In this document: positions 41,081 through 49,288 of the stretch, in pieces
How positions within the stretch are numbered: the first letter of the stretch is position 1
Layout of the letters: each line of letters starts with the position of its first letter
From: DASRDU01 sp035560235
Lineage (GTDB): Bacteria > Acidobacteriota > Blastocatellia > RBC074
Assembly: GCA_035560235.1 (NCBI GenBank)
Contig: DATMAG010000091.1
Span: 1 to 64,000, forward strand
Direction of reading: 5' to 3'
DNA length: 64,000 nucleotides
Program-made: the position numbers and the translations under genes
Notes under the pieces: model-generated
Seen by the model: only the letters and a program-made list of their open reading frames with translations
Told to the model about the DNA's origin: nothing
Databases searched by the model: none

Positions 41081-41233
41081 TTACTGCTGCCGGATTTCAA
41101 TAGGCACAGTGATGCTTGCGCTGACATCGCCGCCGGAGTCGGTTGCCTCAGCGCCCAGACCGGTTTCATAGAATGAGCTGATATTCGGCTCTCCGCCTGC
41201 CGCCAGTGTGAAGGCTGAATCGTTTGTCTTCAT
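41081..41233 (-). CDS. 50-residue short ORF beside the M50/HlyD remnant
   Basis: ATG at 41233 has GGAGG five bases upstream and the frame ends in TAA at 41081. It encodes MKTNDSAFTLAAGGEPNISS followed by FYETGLGAEATDSGGDVSAS and ITVPIEIRQQ. No Cys, no membrane helix; acidic overall. The last part resembles the TIGR03437-like motif (GEPNI, then F, GLGA, TD, G, VSAS) in the Kelch protein at 44162-45943, 3 kb away. It stops 40 bases before the truncated M50/HlyD frame. It could be a small exported peptide precursor or a decayed domain fragment. Confidence 0.55.
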   Translation of the reverse strand: MKTNDSAFTLAAGGEPNISSFYETGLGAEATDSGGDVSASITVPIEIRQQ

Positions 41234-41292
41234 CAGGACCTCCGCAGATGGTTCTTAAGCAAGTCGTAAAAAGTTCCCGGACAAAACCCTGT

Positions 41293-41394
41293 AACCACGA
41301 AGAAACGAAGAACACGAAGGGGCAGAAGAAAACGCCAATATTCATCGGGGTATTTTGAATGGTCGCTCTTCGTGTTCTTCGTTCCTTCGCGGTT
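41293..41394. repeat. 27-bp imperfect inverted repeat (CACGAAG type)
   Basis: Arms 41293-41319 and 41368-41394 match with two mismatches and enclose 48 bases. Words of the type ACGAAGAACACGAAG resemble other extragenic palindromes. The gap 41234-41451 holds nothing else. Confidence 0.8.
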
Positions 41395-41451
41395 GTCATG
41401 GAGTTTCCTGCGACTTGCCTGGCTGCTTCTTTTTCGCTGACACCTGGATGT

Positions 41452-42327
41452 TCAGGCTGCAGGTTGCGGCAGCGTCAGGGCCGGACGCCGGGCTGAAATC
41501 CGCGCGAGGTGTCTGCGACAGATGATGACCCGCGGATGTTCAGGCCCGAACGTCTGCGCGAAGCTTGCGAGCGCCCGCTCGAACAACTGCGCGGCCTCCT
41601 GGTCCCGCTGCTGCTTCATCAGCAGCACAGCCAGATTATTGAGCGTGAATGCCACGCCAGGATGCTCCGCGCCAAGCTGTTTTTCCTTGATGGCGAGCGC
41701 GCGGCGGTAAAGTTCTTCGGCTTCTGAAAGCCTGCCCTGAGCCTGTCTGAGCGCGGCCGGGTTGTTCAGGCTGACGGCGATTTCGGCATGCTCCGGGCCG
41801 TAGGCACGCTCGAAGATTTCCAGCGCGCGCAGGTAAAGCGGTTCGGCTTCGCCATATTTCTGCTGCCCGTCAAGGAGGGCGGCGAGCGCGGCCAGGTCGG
41901 CAGCGGTGTCAACGTGATCGGAGCCGAGCGCGCGTTCACGAATCGCCACCGAGCGGCGCGCGTGCGGTTCGCCTGCGCTGAAGCGGCCCCGCGCGTGTTC
42001 GAGGCCGCCGAGGTTGTGATAAATCGTCGCCACGTCGGGATGCTCGGCGCCGAGCGCGCTTTCAGTAATGACGAGCGAACGCTGATAAAGCTGCGCGGCT
42101 TCGTCGAACCTGCCGGTGTATTTGTACAGCACCGCGAGGTTGTTGCAGATGACGGCCAGAAACCTGTGATCGCGTCCGCACAGCAGTTCAGTCAGCACCA
42201 GGGCGCGCAGGTAAAGCTGCTCAGCCTGGGCATACTGTCCGCGGGCGTACAGGTCATCGGCCTCACGGCAGAGCGGATAAATCAGGCTGCGCAGCGCGGC
42301 TTGCGTTTTGTTCTGCTGTTTCAGCAT
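41452..42327 (-). CDS. Tetratricopeptide repeat protein (kinesin-light-chain type)
   Basis: 291 residues, almost entirely TPR_10/TPR_12-type repeats of about 42 residues with the kinesin-light-chain spacing: AEQLYLRALVLTELLCGRDHRFLAVICNNLAVLYKYTGRFDEAAQLYQRSLVITESALGAEHPDVATIYHNLGGL and further repeats. No enzymatic domain, no signal peptide. Six repeats are visible. It lies between the two short ORFs on the same strand and is probably a scaffold. The 178-base gap upstream contains no clear gene. Confidence 0.9.
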   Translation of the reverse strand: MLKQQNKTQAALRSLIYPLCREADDLYARGQYAQAEQLYLRALVLTELLCGRDHRFLAVICNNLAVLYKYTGRFDEAAQLYQRSLVITESALGAEHPDVATIYHNLGGLEHARGRFSAGEPHARRSVAIRERALGSDHVDTAADLAALAALLDGQQKYGEAEPLYLRALEIFERAYGPEHAEIAVSLNNPAALRQAQGRLSEAEELYRRALAIKEKQLGAEHPGVAFTLNNLAVLLMKQQRDQEAAQLFERALASFAQTFGPEHPRVIICRRHLARISARRPALTLPQPAA

Positions 42328-42505
42328 CAGGATCTTCAGGTCAGGCCGTTGAACTTCAGGCGCAGAGAGAGAATCCGCCCGTTTGACGCGCCCTCTCCCT
42401 GCGCGCCTTTACAGCGTCAGCACACACCGAAGCAGCTTCGGATTGTGGCTGCCGGAACGGGACCGCAGCCGCCTGATCGGGACGGTTGCCGTCAGGTTGA
42501 ACATC

Positions 42506-42706
42506 TCAGCGCAGAGGCGGCGGAATCGGAATTGACGGAGTCGGAGCCAGCGTCTCCTTCACTTCCTCAACAACCAGTTCAGCCTTGTCAACCACGATGG
42601 TTTCGTTGTGGTTAATTACGATCCTGGGAGCGATCACTTCCTCGATTTCCTCGATCGTCAGTTCGATTTCATCCGTCACCCTATCACCGGTGGTTGTTGG
42701 TGTCAT
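42506..42706 (-). CDS. 66-residue acidic peptide with a Pro-rich tail
   Basis: ATG at 42706 follows TAGGAGAG. The product starts MTPTTTGDRVTDEIELTIEE, continues IEEVIAPRIVINHNETIVVD and KAELVVEEVKETL, and ends APTPSIPIPPPLR. The first 50 residues are acidic and rich in branched aliphatics; the tail is Pro-rich and basic. No Cys, no membrane helix. I do not recognise the family. Shape (charged leader, distinct tail), location near an export-protein remnant and a TPR gene, and its own ribosome binding site make it a candidate peptide precursor. It could equally be a small structural protein. Confidence 0.6.
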   Translation of the reverse strand: MTPTTTGDRVTDEIELTIEEIEEVIAPRIVINHNETIVVDKAELVVEEVKETLAPTPSIPIPPPLR

Positions 42707-42746
42707 AGGCTCTCCTATGATGAATGTCTACTCTGAGGTGAAGAAT

Positions 42747-43760
42747 TCAGTCCTCAGCAAGGACAAAGTTGGGGAAATCAGCGAACACCCAGTTGTACTT
42801 CAGCGTCCGATAGATGATCCCCAAAAACTTGCGGGCGGTCGCAATAATCGCTTTGCCCGCTCCCTTCTTCGCTTTCAACTTCTCGTAATACTGCCGCAAG
42901 TAGTCGCTGTATTTGATCGCCACCAGAGTGCATTGCACCAGGGTGGTGCGTCCCAGCTTCGACCCGCGTTTCGTGATCCGCCCGTGCTGCACCGTCTCGT
43001 TGGAGTTCGCCACGCGCGGCACGATCCCGAAGTAGCTCGCCAGCTTCTCTTCGCTCGCCAAGTCAGTCACCTCGCCGATAATGCTCAAGAGGATCGCCGC
43101 GGCTTTCGGCCCAATGCCCTTGATGCTGACCAGCCCCGCGTGCCCCTTGAGTTGTGCGCCACTCTCGGCCAGTTGACCATCCAGTCGCTTGATCCCTTCT
43201 CGCAGCGAGCGCAGTTGGGCGACGATCACTTCCACTTCGACCTGCGCCGTCAATTCCCAACTCCGCTCCAGCACCCGCCGCAAGCCCGGCTCGCTGAGGA
43301 ACTCGCTCTTCCGGCTGCTGAGGCCGCGTGAGCGATGCAGCGCGTGCAGCTTATTGACCAGGGTCGTCCGCAGCTTGACCAGTTTGTCCCGCGTCTCGGC
43401 CAGCGAGTTGATCTGCGCGGCCAGCTCCTGCTTCAATCGTGCTTCCGGCAGCAGGTCAGCCCGCAGGAACTGCGCCAGTGCGCGCGCATCGTGGCGGTCG
43501 GTTTTCTTCACACTCCGACGGATCACTTCAAACTGATTCGGGTTGACGATCACCACGCGGTTCACGCGCGGTTTGAGTTGCCCGACCAGCCAGCGGGTGT
43601 TGCCTGTGGCTTCCACCGCCACTTGATCGCTCTGGCGCAGACCGTGGGCAAACTTCGGGAGATCGCCGAGGCTCCAGGTCTCAATCTTTTCTTTCCCGGC
43701 GGTATTCAAATAACAAGCCGTCAGTGAATTGCTGTGGAGATCAATGCCAATGCTTCTCAT
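42747..43760 (-). CDS. IS110 family transposase/recombinase
   Basis: 337 residues and apparently intact. The DEDD (RuvC-like) domain has MRSIGIDLHSNSLT, VAVEATGN and KKTDRHDARAL. The transposase_20 domain holds LVSIKGIGPKAAAILLSIIGE (helix-hairpin-helix) and GIVPRVANSNETVQHGRITKRGS, where the Ser near residue 250 is the expected nucleophile. IS110 enzymes integrate guided by a bridge RNA from the non-coding end. Exact element ends cannot be fixed; the left end lies between 42717 and 42746. Confidence 0.93.
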   Translation of the reverse strand: MRSIGIDLHSNSLTACYLNTAGKEKIETWSLGDLPKFAHGLRQSDQVAVEATGNTRWLVGQLKPRVNRVVIVNPNQFEVIRRSVKKTDRHDARALAQFLRADLLPEARLKQELAAQINSLAETRDKLVKLRTTLVNKLHALHRSRGLSSRKSEFLSEPGLRRVLERSWELTAQVEVEVIVAQLRSLREGIKRLDGQLAESGAQLKGHAGLVSIKGIGPKAAAILLSIIGEVTDLASEEKLASYFGIVPRVANSNETVQHGRITKRGSKLGRTTLVQCTLVAIKYSDYLRQYYEKLKAKKGAGKAIIATARKFLGIIYRTLKYNWVFADFPNFVLAED

Positions 43761-43980
43761 CGTCTGTCCTCCAGGTTTGGGTTCAGTCCTCTCAGGATCT
43801 GGAGTAGACTTTCTGTTGCGGCGGTCACCAGCCTCCTGTTCAGGGTCGCATTCGCCCTACGGTGGCGCTTCGGTCAGGAGGTGTGAGCGAGTCTCCTTTA
43901 CGTGGTCTCCAGCCACAGTGAGCTTGATCCAGCCTCTGACCTGCCTACTCCAGCTACTCATTGCTGCGTAGCTGGAGTTT
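43761..43980 (-). ncRNA. Candidate bridge RNA region of the IS110 element
   Basis: This non-coding stretch upstream of the IS110 gene is where IS110-group elements encode the bridge RNA. Visible structure: an exact 10-bp stem at 43948-43957/43968-43977 with a 10-base loop, and CTGGAGTAG near 43799 pairing with CTACTCCAG near 43945. Placement follows known IS110 biology; the boundaries are guesses. Confidence 0.4.
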
Positions 43981-43989
43981 ACCGCCGCT

Positions 43990-44108
43990 TCCCCTCTTCA
44001 TCATGCCGTCTCCTTTCCTTCAAAGCCGGACAATGCAAGGGCAGTCGCAGAAGCCGAAGCGGCTTCGCAGGCTCACCGGATGCCCGGTGAGTCGGCCTCC
44101 CGCTGCCC
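43990..44108 (-). other. IS-truncated gene start with structured leader
   Basis: Read on the minus strand, AAAGGAG precedes ATGATGAAGAGGGGAAGC near 44005, a plausible start (MMKRGSGG) that runs out where the IS110 element begins. Its leader at 44039-44108 folds into an outer GGGCAG/CTGCCC stem enclosing hairpins 44050-44056/44060-44066 and 44072-44079/44084-44091. It also lies just after the Kelch gene stop, so it could serve as that gene's terminator. Confidence 0.4.
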
Positions 44109-44161
44109 GCACCAGTAAAGGCGTGAAGCGTGTGGAAAAGTGCCAGGCCGGTTCGGATTTT

Positions 44162-45943
44162 TTATTTCGTCTCGAGGGTGACCGGATTGCTGACTGCACT
44201 GTTGCGCGAGATGACCAGCGTGTGCGTGCCCGGATTGAGTCCGGCAGGGAGTTGAAGATTGAACTGATTCAGTCCGACAAAGCCCGGCGCACGGCCTGCG
44301 TACAGAACCCTCATTGCCTGCCCGTCAATCCGGGCTTCGACGCTGGCGCTGACATTGCCATCGGCGTCCGTCACATCCGCGCCGAGACCGGAGCCGAAGA
44401 CCGCGATGATGTTCGGTTCTCCGTTTGAGCGTGTCGCATTGAAGGGGGCAGCGGTGAAAGTGAACGCATCGAGAGCCGCGGCTGGTCCCGTGCCGCTCTG
44501 ATTCGCCGTGAAAAGTGACGGAGCCGCAGACGTGAGATCAAGCAGTCCGAAATGCGAGCGACCGTCACTTGCACTGATGGTTACGATGGCCTGACCTGAA
44601 ATTGTGCCTTCCGGGATTTGATAGTTGATCTGATTGGGCGAAACAAAAAAGAGCGGGGCCAGGCGTTCTGCGCCGCTGGTGTCTCTGACTCTGACCGAAA
44701 CTCCGGCGAGTGTGGTCGGCAGTGGAACAGTTGTCGCTGCGTCAGTTGCGGTTGAGAAACTTTGTCCGAAGGCGGCGACGATGGCTTTCGCGGAATTCTG
44801 CAACCGATAACTGGCCGCCGAGACAGTGGCAGCCATCAGCTCGCCGCTCTTGTAAAGTTCCGTGCTGGCCAGCGGGCCATTACCGCCTGTCACCAGCACT
44901 TTGCCACTCGGGAGCAATGTGGCGGTGTGGTTCTGCCGCACACTGGCTGCCGGATCAGCCGCCGCACGCCAGATTCCAGTGGCTGGATCATACAACTCAG
45001 CGCCGCTTTGTCCGGCAGTTTTGCCCACCACAAGAACCTGCCCATTTGGCAACAACGTCAGTGTGTGCGCCTGGCGCACGACCGCCATATTGCCTGTGGC
45101 GCTCCATTGCCCGGTGGCAGGATCATACAATCCCGCCGTGTTGTAGACGGTGGTTGTAAAGTTGCTGCCGCTGACCACCAGCACTTTCCCATTCAGCAGC
45201 AAAACGGCACGGTGAAACGAACGCACTGCGCTGAGGCTGCCGGTGGGTGTCCAGTTTCCCGTCGCCGGGTCGTACAGTTCACTGCTTGTATGAAGGGCTG
45301 GCGCTCTCAGCGTTCCGCCAAAGCCTGCGGTAACGATAACCCTGCCGTTGGGCAGGAGCGTCGCTGTATGGCCCTCACGCGCGGCGTTCATTGTTCCTGC
45401 CGGACTCCAGCTTTCGGTGGCCGGGTCATATAACTCCGCCGTGTTGCCAACGGCATCGTCCGCTGCCTCGCCGCCTGCGAGCAGTACCTTCCCATTCGGC
45501 AACAGCGTCGCACTCGGCAACTCACGCGCGGCGGTCATCGTTCCCGTCAGGGTCCAGGCACCCGTCGCGGGGTCATACAATTCGGCGCTATTCAAATTTC
45601 TTCGATCTGTCCCCTCGCCGCCCGCCACCAGGACTTTGCCGTTCGGCAATCGGACAGCGACCTGGTTATAACGCGGGACGTTCAGATTGCCCGTCGCCGT
45701 CCAATTCCCGGTTCCAGGATCATACAACTCAGCCGTCGCTGCCGCCGCCCCTGTTCCTCCGACCACTAACACTTTGCCATTCAGCAATAAGGTTGATGAA
45801 TGCAACACACGCGCCGTGTTGAGTGTGCCAGTCGTGTGCCAGGCAGGCTGTTGCGCGCTGGCCTGCCCGCCTGAAAGCAGGCAGACACACAAAGTGAAAA
45901 CGAACCATGACTGAAGAGATGAGAAACGAAAGCGCAGACTCAT
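44162..45943 (-). CDS. Secreted Kelch-repeat protein with TIGR03437-like C-terminal domain
   Basis: 593 residues with a signal peptide ending near ASAQQPAW. About six Kelch-type blades follow, each with PNGKVLVAGG...AELYDPATG.W.. TG. The C-terminal about 220 residues match the TIGR03437 type first defined in Solibacter (VSAASY near 377, GVSVRVRDTSGAERLAPLFFVSPNQINYQIPEGT, EPNIIAVFGSGLGADVTD, VGLNQFNLQLPAGLNPG). It is probably an extracellular beta-propeller binding protein; function unknown. No anchoring motif is seen. Confidence 0.93.
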   Translation of the reverse strand: MSLRFRFSSLQSWFVFTLCVCLLSGGQASAQQPAWHTTGTLNTARVLHSSTLLLNGKVLVVGGTGAAAATAELYDPGTGNWTATGNLNVPRYNQVAVRLPNGKVLVAGGEGTDRRNLNSAELYDPATGAWTLTGTMTAARELPSATLLPNGKVLLAGGEAADDAVGNTAELYDPATESWSPAGTMNAAREGHTATLLPNGRVIVTAGFGGTLRAPALHTSSELYDPATGNWTPTGSLSAVRSFHRAVLLLNGKVLVVSGSNFTTTVYNTAGLYDPATGQWSATGNMAVVRQAHTLTLLPNGQVLVVGKTAGQSGAELYDPATGIWRAAADPAASVRQNHTATLLPSGKVLVTGGNGPLASTELYKSGELMAATVSAASYRLQNSAKAIVAAFGQSFSTATDAATTVPLPTTLAGVSVRVRDTSGAERLAPLFFVSPNQINYQIPEGTISGQAIVTISASDGRSHFGLLDLTSAAPSLFTANQSGTGPAAALDAFTFTAAPFNATRSNGEPNIIAVFGSGLGADVTDADGNVSASVEARIDGQAMRVLYAGRAPGFVGLNQFNLQLPAGLNPGTHTLVISRNSAVSNPVTLETK

Positions 45944-46131
45944 TGTGATCCTCCTTCACAGGCTCAGAGCCGGGATGTTTATTTCTGTTCGTTAGTAAAA
46001 GCGTGAATGGAAGGGGGGAAGTGCCAGGGGAAATTTTTTTTCAGGTCAGATTTGAGTGAATGGCAGAGGGTGCGTGATCTTTCAGAATCTGAATGGCCAG
46101 CACGGGCCGGGGCGCTGATTGAAGCAGTCAG

Positions 46132-47569
46132 TTACCTGCTGCGCGCCAGAACCTCCTGCTCTGTGGCGGCTCGCCAGACAATGAAGCGCCCGTCATTACT
46201 GCCGGTGACCAGCGTTCTGCCATCAGGGGAAAAGGACAGAGAAATGACCGGCGCAATATTGCGCCGGAAGGCCGCCAGTTCCTGGCGGTTCGTCACATCC
46301 CATAATCTGACGATGAAATCCCCTCAGCTGCTGGCCAGCCTTTTTCCATCCGGCGAAAAGGTTATGGCATAGGTGCCGCCCGCATGCCCTCTGAGGAGGG
46401 ACAACTCCCGGCGCGAGGCGACATCCCACAGTCTGATCGTACTGTCGGCGCTGGTCGTGGCCAGCAGCTTTCCATCCGGAGAGAACGCGACCCGGTTGAC
46501 TTCTGAAGTATGCCCCCTGAGGACCGTCAGTGTTCGCCAGGTCGCGGTCTCCCAGAGTCTGACAGTCATATCTGAACTCGCTGACGCCAGCAGTCTGCCG
46601 TCAGGGGCGAAGGCGACTCCCTGCACACCGGCTTCGTGTCCGGCCAGTCTGTTCTGTTCCTGGCCGGTCGTCGCATTCCATAACCTGACGGTGTTGTCCT
46701 CGCCGGCTGTCGCCAGCAGTTGGTTGTCCGGGGAAAACGCAACCTCACTGACTTTGGCAGAATGCCCCTGCAGAACAGCTCGTTGCCTGATCATCGTGAG
46801 GTCCAGAAGCCGGGCGGTTTTGTCCTCACTTCCGAGTGCCAGCAATCTGCCATCAGGTGAGAAGGTCAGCGAGGTGGCGGTGTTCGGATTTTCTGCAAAG
46901 GTGGCGCTCACCAGCGTTGAAATCGTAAAGTTCGATGCGCTCTCCGATATTGAATGGTGTCGTGCGCGTATCGCGGATCAGATCCGAAGGCGCAGCCACG
47001 CCGAGCAGACAGAAACTCAGCCGCCTGAGTTCAGCGTCCTCGGTGCGGCGATTGTAAAATTCGCGAATGGCGGCGAAGAATTCATCGGTCGAAAACGGCA
47101 GGCTGCGCACCGCATCAATCTCGTCAACAAAGATCACGACCGGGCCTGGATAACGCGGCAGCACAATCTGTCGCAAGCCCAGCATCCAGCGTTGCAGCGG
47201 GCCGAGTTTCGGATGAGCCTCCTGAAACTCGTCGAGTTCGTCTTCAAGATCGAGCTGCTGCCCCACCTGCGTGAGCAGCCCGCCGTACCACTGCTCGGCG
47301 CTGAGGTTCTGCCCGATGGCCGTCAGATCAAGCAGGATGACCCCCGCGCCCGCTTCGCGCAGTCGCGCCGCCGTGCGCACCATCAGCGAGGATTTGCCCA
47401 TCTGCCGCGAAGTCAGCACGTAACAGAAGCGCCCCGCGCTCAGGCCCGCAAAGAGAGCTTCATCAGCCTGACGCACAACGTAACTTTGCGCATCACGCCT
47501 GAGCGTCCCTCCGGTGACATAGAAGGACGGCGATGTGTGATGCGTGGCAAATGAGGTGTGACCGGCCAT
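46132..47569 (-). pseudogene. AAA-WD40 (AAA_35-like STAND) gene, interrupted
   Basis: Starts at 47569 (MAGHTSFATHHTSPSFYVTGGTLRR; GAGGAA before the ATG). The NTPase part has TSRQMGKSSLMVRTA (Walker A) and VVIFVDEIDA (Walker B), then IGERIELYDF. The frame then breaks near 46930, and the middle of a normal protein appears lost, because WD40 repeats follow at once in another frame: LTFSPDGRLLALGSEDKTARL, VAFSPDNQLLATAGEDNTVRLW and more. A TGA at 46324-46326 interrupts a blade (LASS, stop, GDFIVRLWD); the same frame then continues to TAA at 46132. Deletion plus nonsense codon indicates a dead gene. Confidence 0.85.
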
Positions 47570-47585
47570 CTCTGTTTCCTCACGC

Positions 47586-48220
47586 TTACAACAGATGTCT
47601 CTCCAGCCAGGCGGCGTAAAGCTGACAGCGCAGTCTGAGGTCGCGGGTTGATTCGCCCGTGACCAGACCGGCGCTGCGCAACCGGTAAAAGCTGTCGGGC
47701 GAGGCGCACGGATTGCCGCGCAGCGTCTGACGAACGACTTCACACAGCTCGGCATCGCGGCTGAGCGAAAGCAGCAGGCGCTGCAGATGATCGCCGAACG
47801 GGCCTTCATCGTGAGCGGCTGCGGCTTCGAGCGCGGCAAACGACAGATTGTTCGTCACCATCTCGTGCAGTCCGCGCCGCACCAGATACGGATGACCGCT
47901 CAGGAGCCGGAAAAAACGCGCCACTTCGGCTTCGTCTTTCAGCGGTGATCCGTAAAGCTCATTGAGCTGCGCGACCTGGGCGCAGGTGAAATCCTCAAGC
48001 TGCAAACGCGTGCCGACGTTGAAGGGCGACTGATTCAGATCGGTGATGAACAGATGCGCTTCGGTCGCGTAGGCGATGGCGAGCGTGAGCCGCTGCCAGG
48101 GGCCTTCGGGATCGAGCGCGCGCTTGTTATGCCACGACCGGAAGAGGCCGAAGATTTCGCTGCCGAAGGCGCAGGTGAAGAGCCGGTCAATTTCATCCAG
48201 CCCCCAGACGACCGGCGCGC
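47586..48220 (-). pseudogene. 5'-truncated AAA_35-like gene
   Basis: The frame holds the C-terminal part of an AAA_35-like protein: VVWGLDEIDRLFTCAFGSEIFGLFRSWHNKRALD, LFITDLNQSPFNVGTRLQLEDFT and LLSGHPYLVRRGLHEMV, ending ERHLL. Walker A and everything before it are missing. The 5' edge abuts a truncated DinB gene near 48220-48232. It lies 17 bases before the start of the AAA-WD40 gene, so the two were probably a tandem pair. Confidence 0.82.
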
Positions 48221-48221
48221 A

Positions 48222-48612
48222 GCACAGCATGTTGCAACAGGTGTCCCAGCGGCATGGAGTGTTTCTCCGGCCCGCCAATGGTGAATTCAATCTCGCGATG
48301 CAGCTCTTCATCCTTCAGGTTCTTCAGGAAATCCCGCAGAGACACTTCGACCTTGTTCCAGGCCGCCACGAGAGATTCCAGGTCAGGATAATCGTCGGGA
48401 TTGAGGCGCGGGCCACGCTGCGGGCCGCCACAGCGATCCAGCCAGCCCCATTCAGCGCTCAGGGTGTGCACCAGAGTGTTCCTGATCGAGCCATAGCTGC
48501 CGGCCACAGGCTGCGTGAACTGATCCGGTGAAAGCTGCGCAAGCGACTGAAACAGTCGCCTGTCAGCCCAGTAGCTGTAGTCATAAAGAACTTCAAGATC
48601 CCTGACATTCAT
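48222..48612 (-). pseudogene. 3'-truncated DinB family gene
   Basis: Start at 48612 (MNVRDLEVLYDYSYWADRRLFQSL) after GAGGAA. The first helices of the DinB four-helix bundle are present (SYGSIRNTLVHTLSAEWGWLDRC with the first metal His) through MPLGHLLQHA. There the sequence passes into the AAA_35-like gene and ends VLRAGRLGAG at 48193. The last helix with its HxxxHH motif is missing, so the protein cannot be whole. The junction looks like a deletion scar. Confidence 0.82.
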
Positions 48613-48623
48613 CTGCTGTTCCT

Positions 48624-48911
48624 CTACGCGACCTCGCCTTCCGGCGGGCCGTAAAAGATTACCCACACCGCTGTGTCCTCAGAAAAGTCTTCGAAATGAT
48701 GCTCTGTTCCCGCTGCCACGAACATCAGGTCGCCTGCTTCGAACGGCTCCCGCCTGCCGTCGTGTGTCAGGATGCCCCGGCCGCGAATGACGACACAGCC
48801 CTCGTCCTGTTCGTGCGGAGTCTGCTGATTCGGCGAGGCCGGGGACAGCCGCCTGTGCTTCGGCGAGACGGATCACACAGCTGCGATTCTGCCTGATCAG
48901 GCTTCACTCCT
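48624..48911 (-). pseudogene. Cupin-domain gene with a frameshift
   Basis: The last about 75 residues form a small cupin: TPHEQDEGCVVIRGRGILTHDGRREPFEAGDLMFVAAGTEHHFEDFSEDTAVWVIFYGPPEGEVA, with the H-x3-E and G-x-EHHF metal-site pattern. The upstream part (CVIRLAEAQAAVP) is in another frame; dropping one base in the G run at 48841-48844 joins them as VPASPNQQTP. No good start is visible upstream. It ends 11 bases before DinB, so they formed one unit. Confidence 0.72.
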
Positions 48912-49012
48912 TTTCGAGGTGTACTGCCTGGCATCAGCAGTGCCGCCTGCGTGTGAGGTGCCATCAGGCCCGCATCGGCAGGGCCTCTCCCCGGCGATAC
49001 GGGCCCGGCGGG

Positions 49013-49100
49013 CTAACGTTTCAAAGCTTCCCGCAATCGTTCCAGATGATGATAACTGTGCCGGATGGCGTGATCCTCAAGCAGAAACTGGCACGTGAGC
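49013..49100 (-). pseudogene. Possible DinB-type C-terminal remnant
   Basis: The minus strand encodes TCQFLLEDHAIRHSYHHLERLREALKR before a stop. The DHAIRHSYHH...LR pattern resembles the last helix of DinB/DUF664-like proteins, the very part lost from the gene at 48222-48612. Upstream codons in this frame look random. Family placement is tentative. Confidence 0.4.
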
Positions 49101-49288
49101 GGAGCGTCGGCGTTCAGCGACACCGAGTCGGCCCGGCCAGCGCACCCACCTCTGATCGAGCGAAGCCGGAATCTGCCGCTCGCGCAGAATCCGGTCACGC
49201 GCGAAATCAGTCTTCTGGCAAGATTCTTGCTCTGCTCACGAGCATCGCCAGAGACAGTGGAACTCAACAGTCACGAAGAGGAGGCAGT

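Noticed and set aside
41166..41399. 77-residue minus-strand ORF over the inverted repeat
   Set aside because: It reads through the CACGAAG palindrome in a frame different from the better supported 50-residue ORF and has no ribosome binding site or motif.
42717..43980. Exact ends of the IS110 element
   Set aside because: No inverted repeats or target duplication can be fixed by eye; only the gene and an approximate non-coding end are reported.
44039..44108. Known riboswitch (c-di-GMP, cobalamin, glycine)
   Set aside because: The conserved sequence elements of these classes are missing; only hairpins are visible.
46373..47554. Long plus-strand ORF opposite the AAA-WD40 gene
   Set aside because: It mirrors the WD40 and AAA coding on the minus strand and has no domain of its own.
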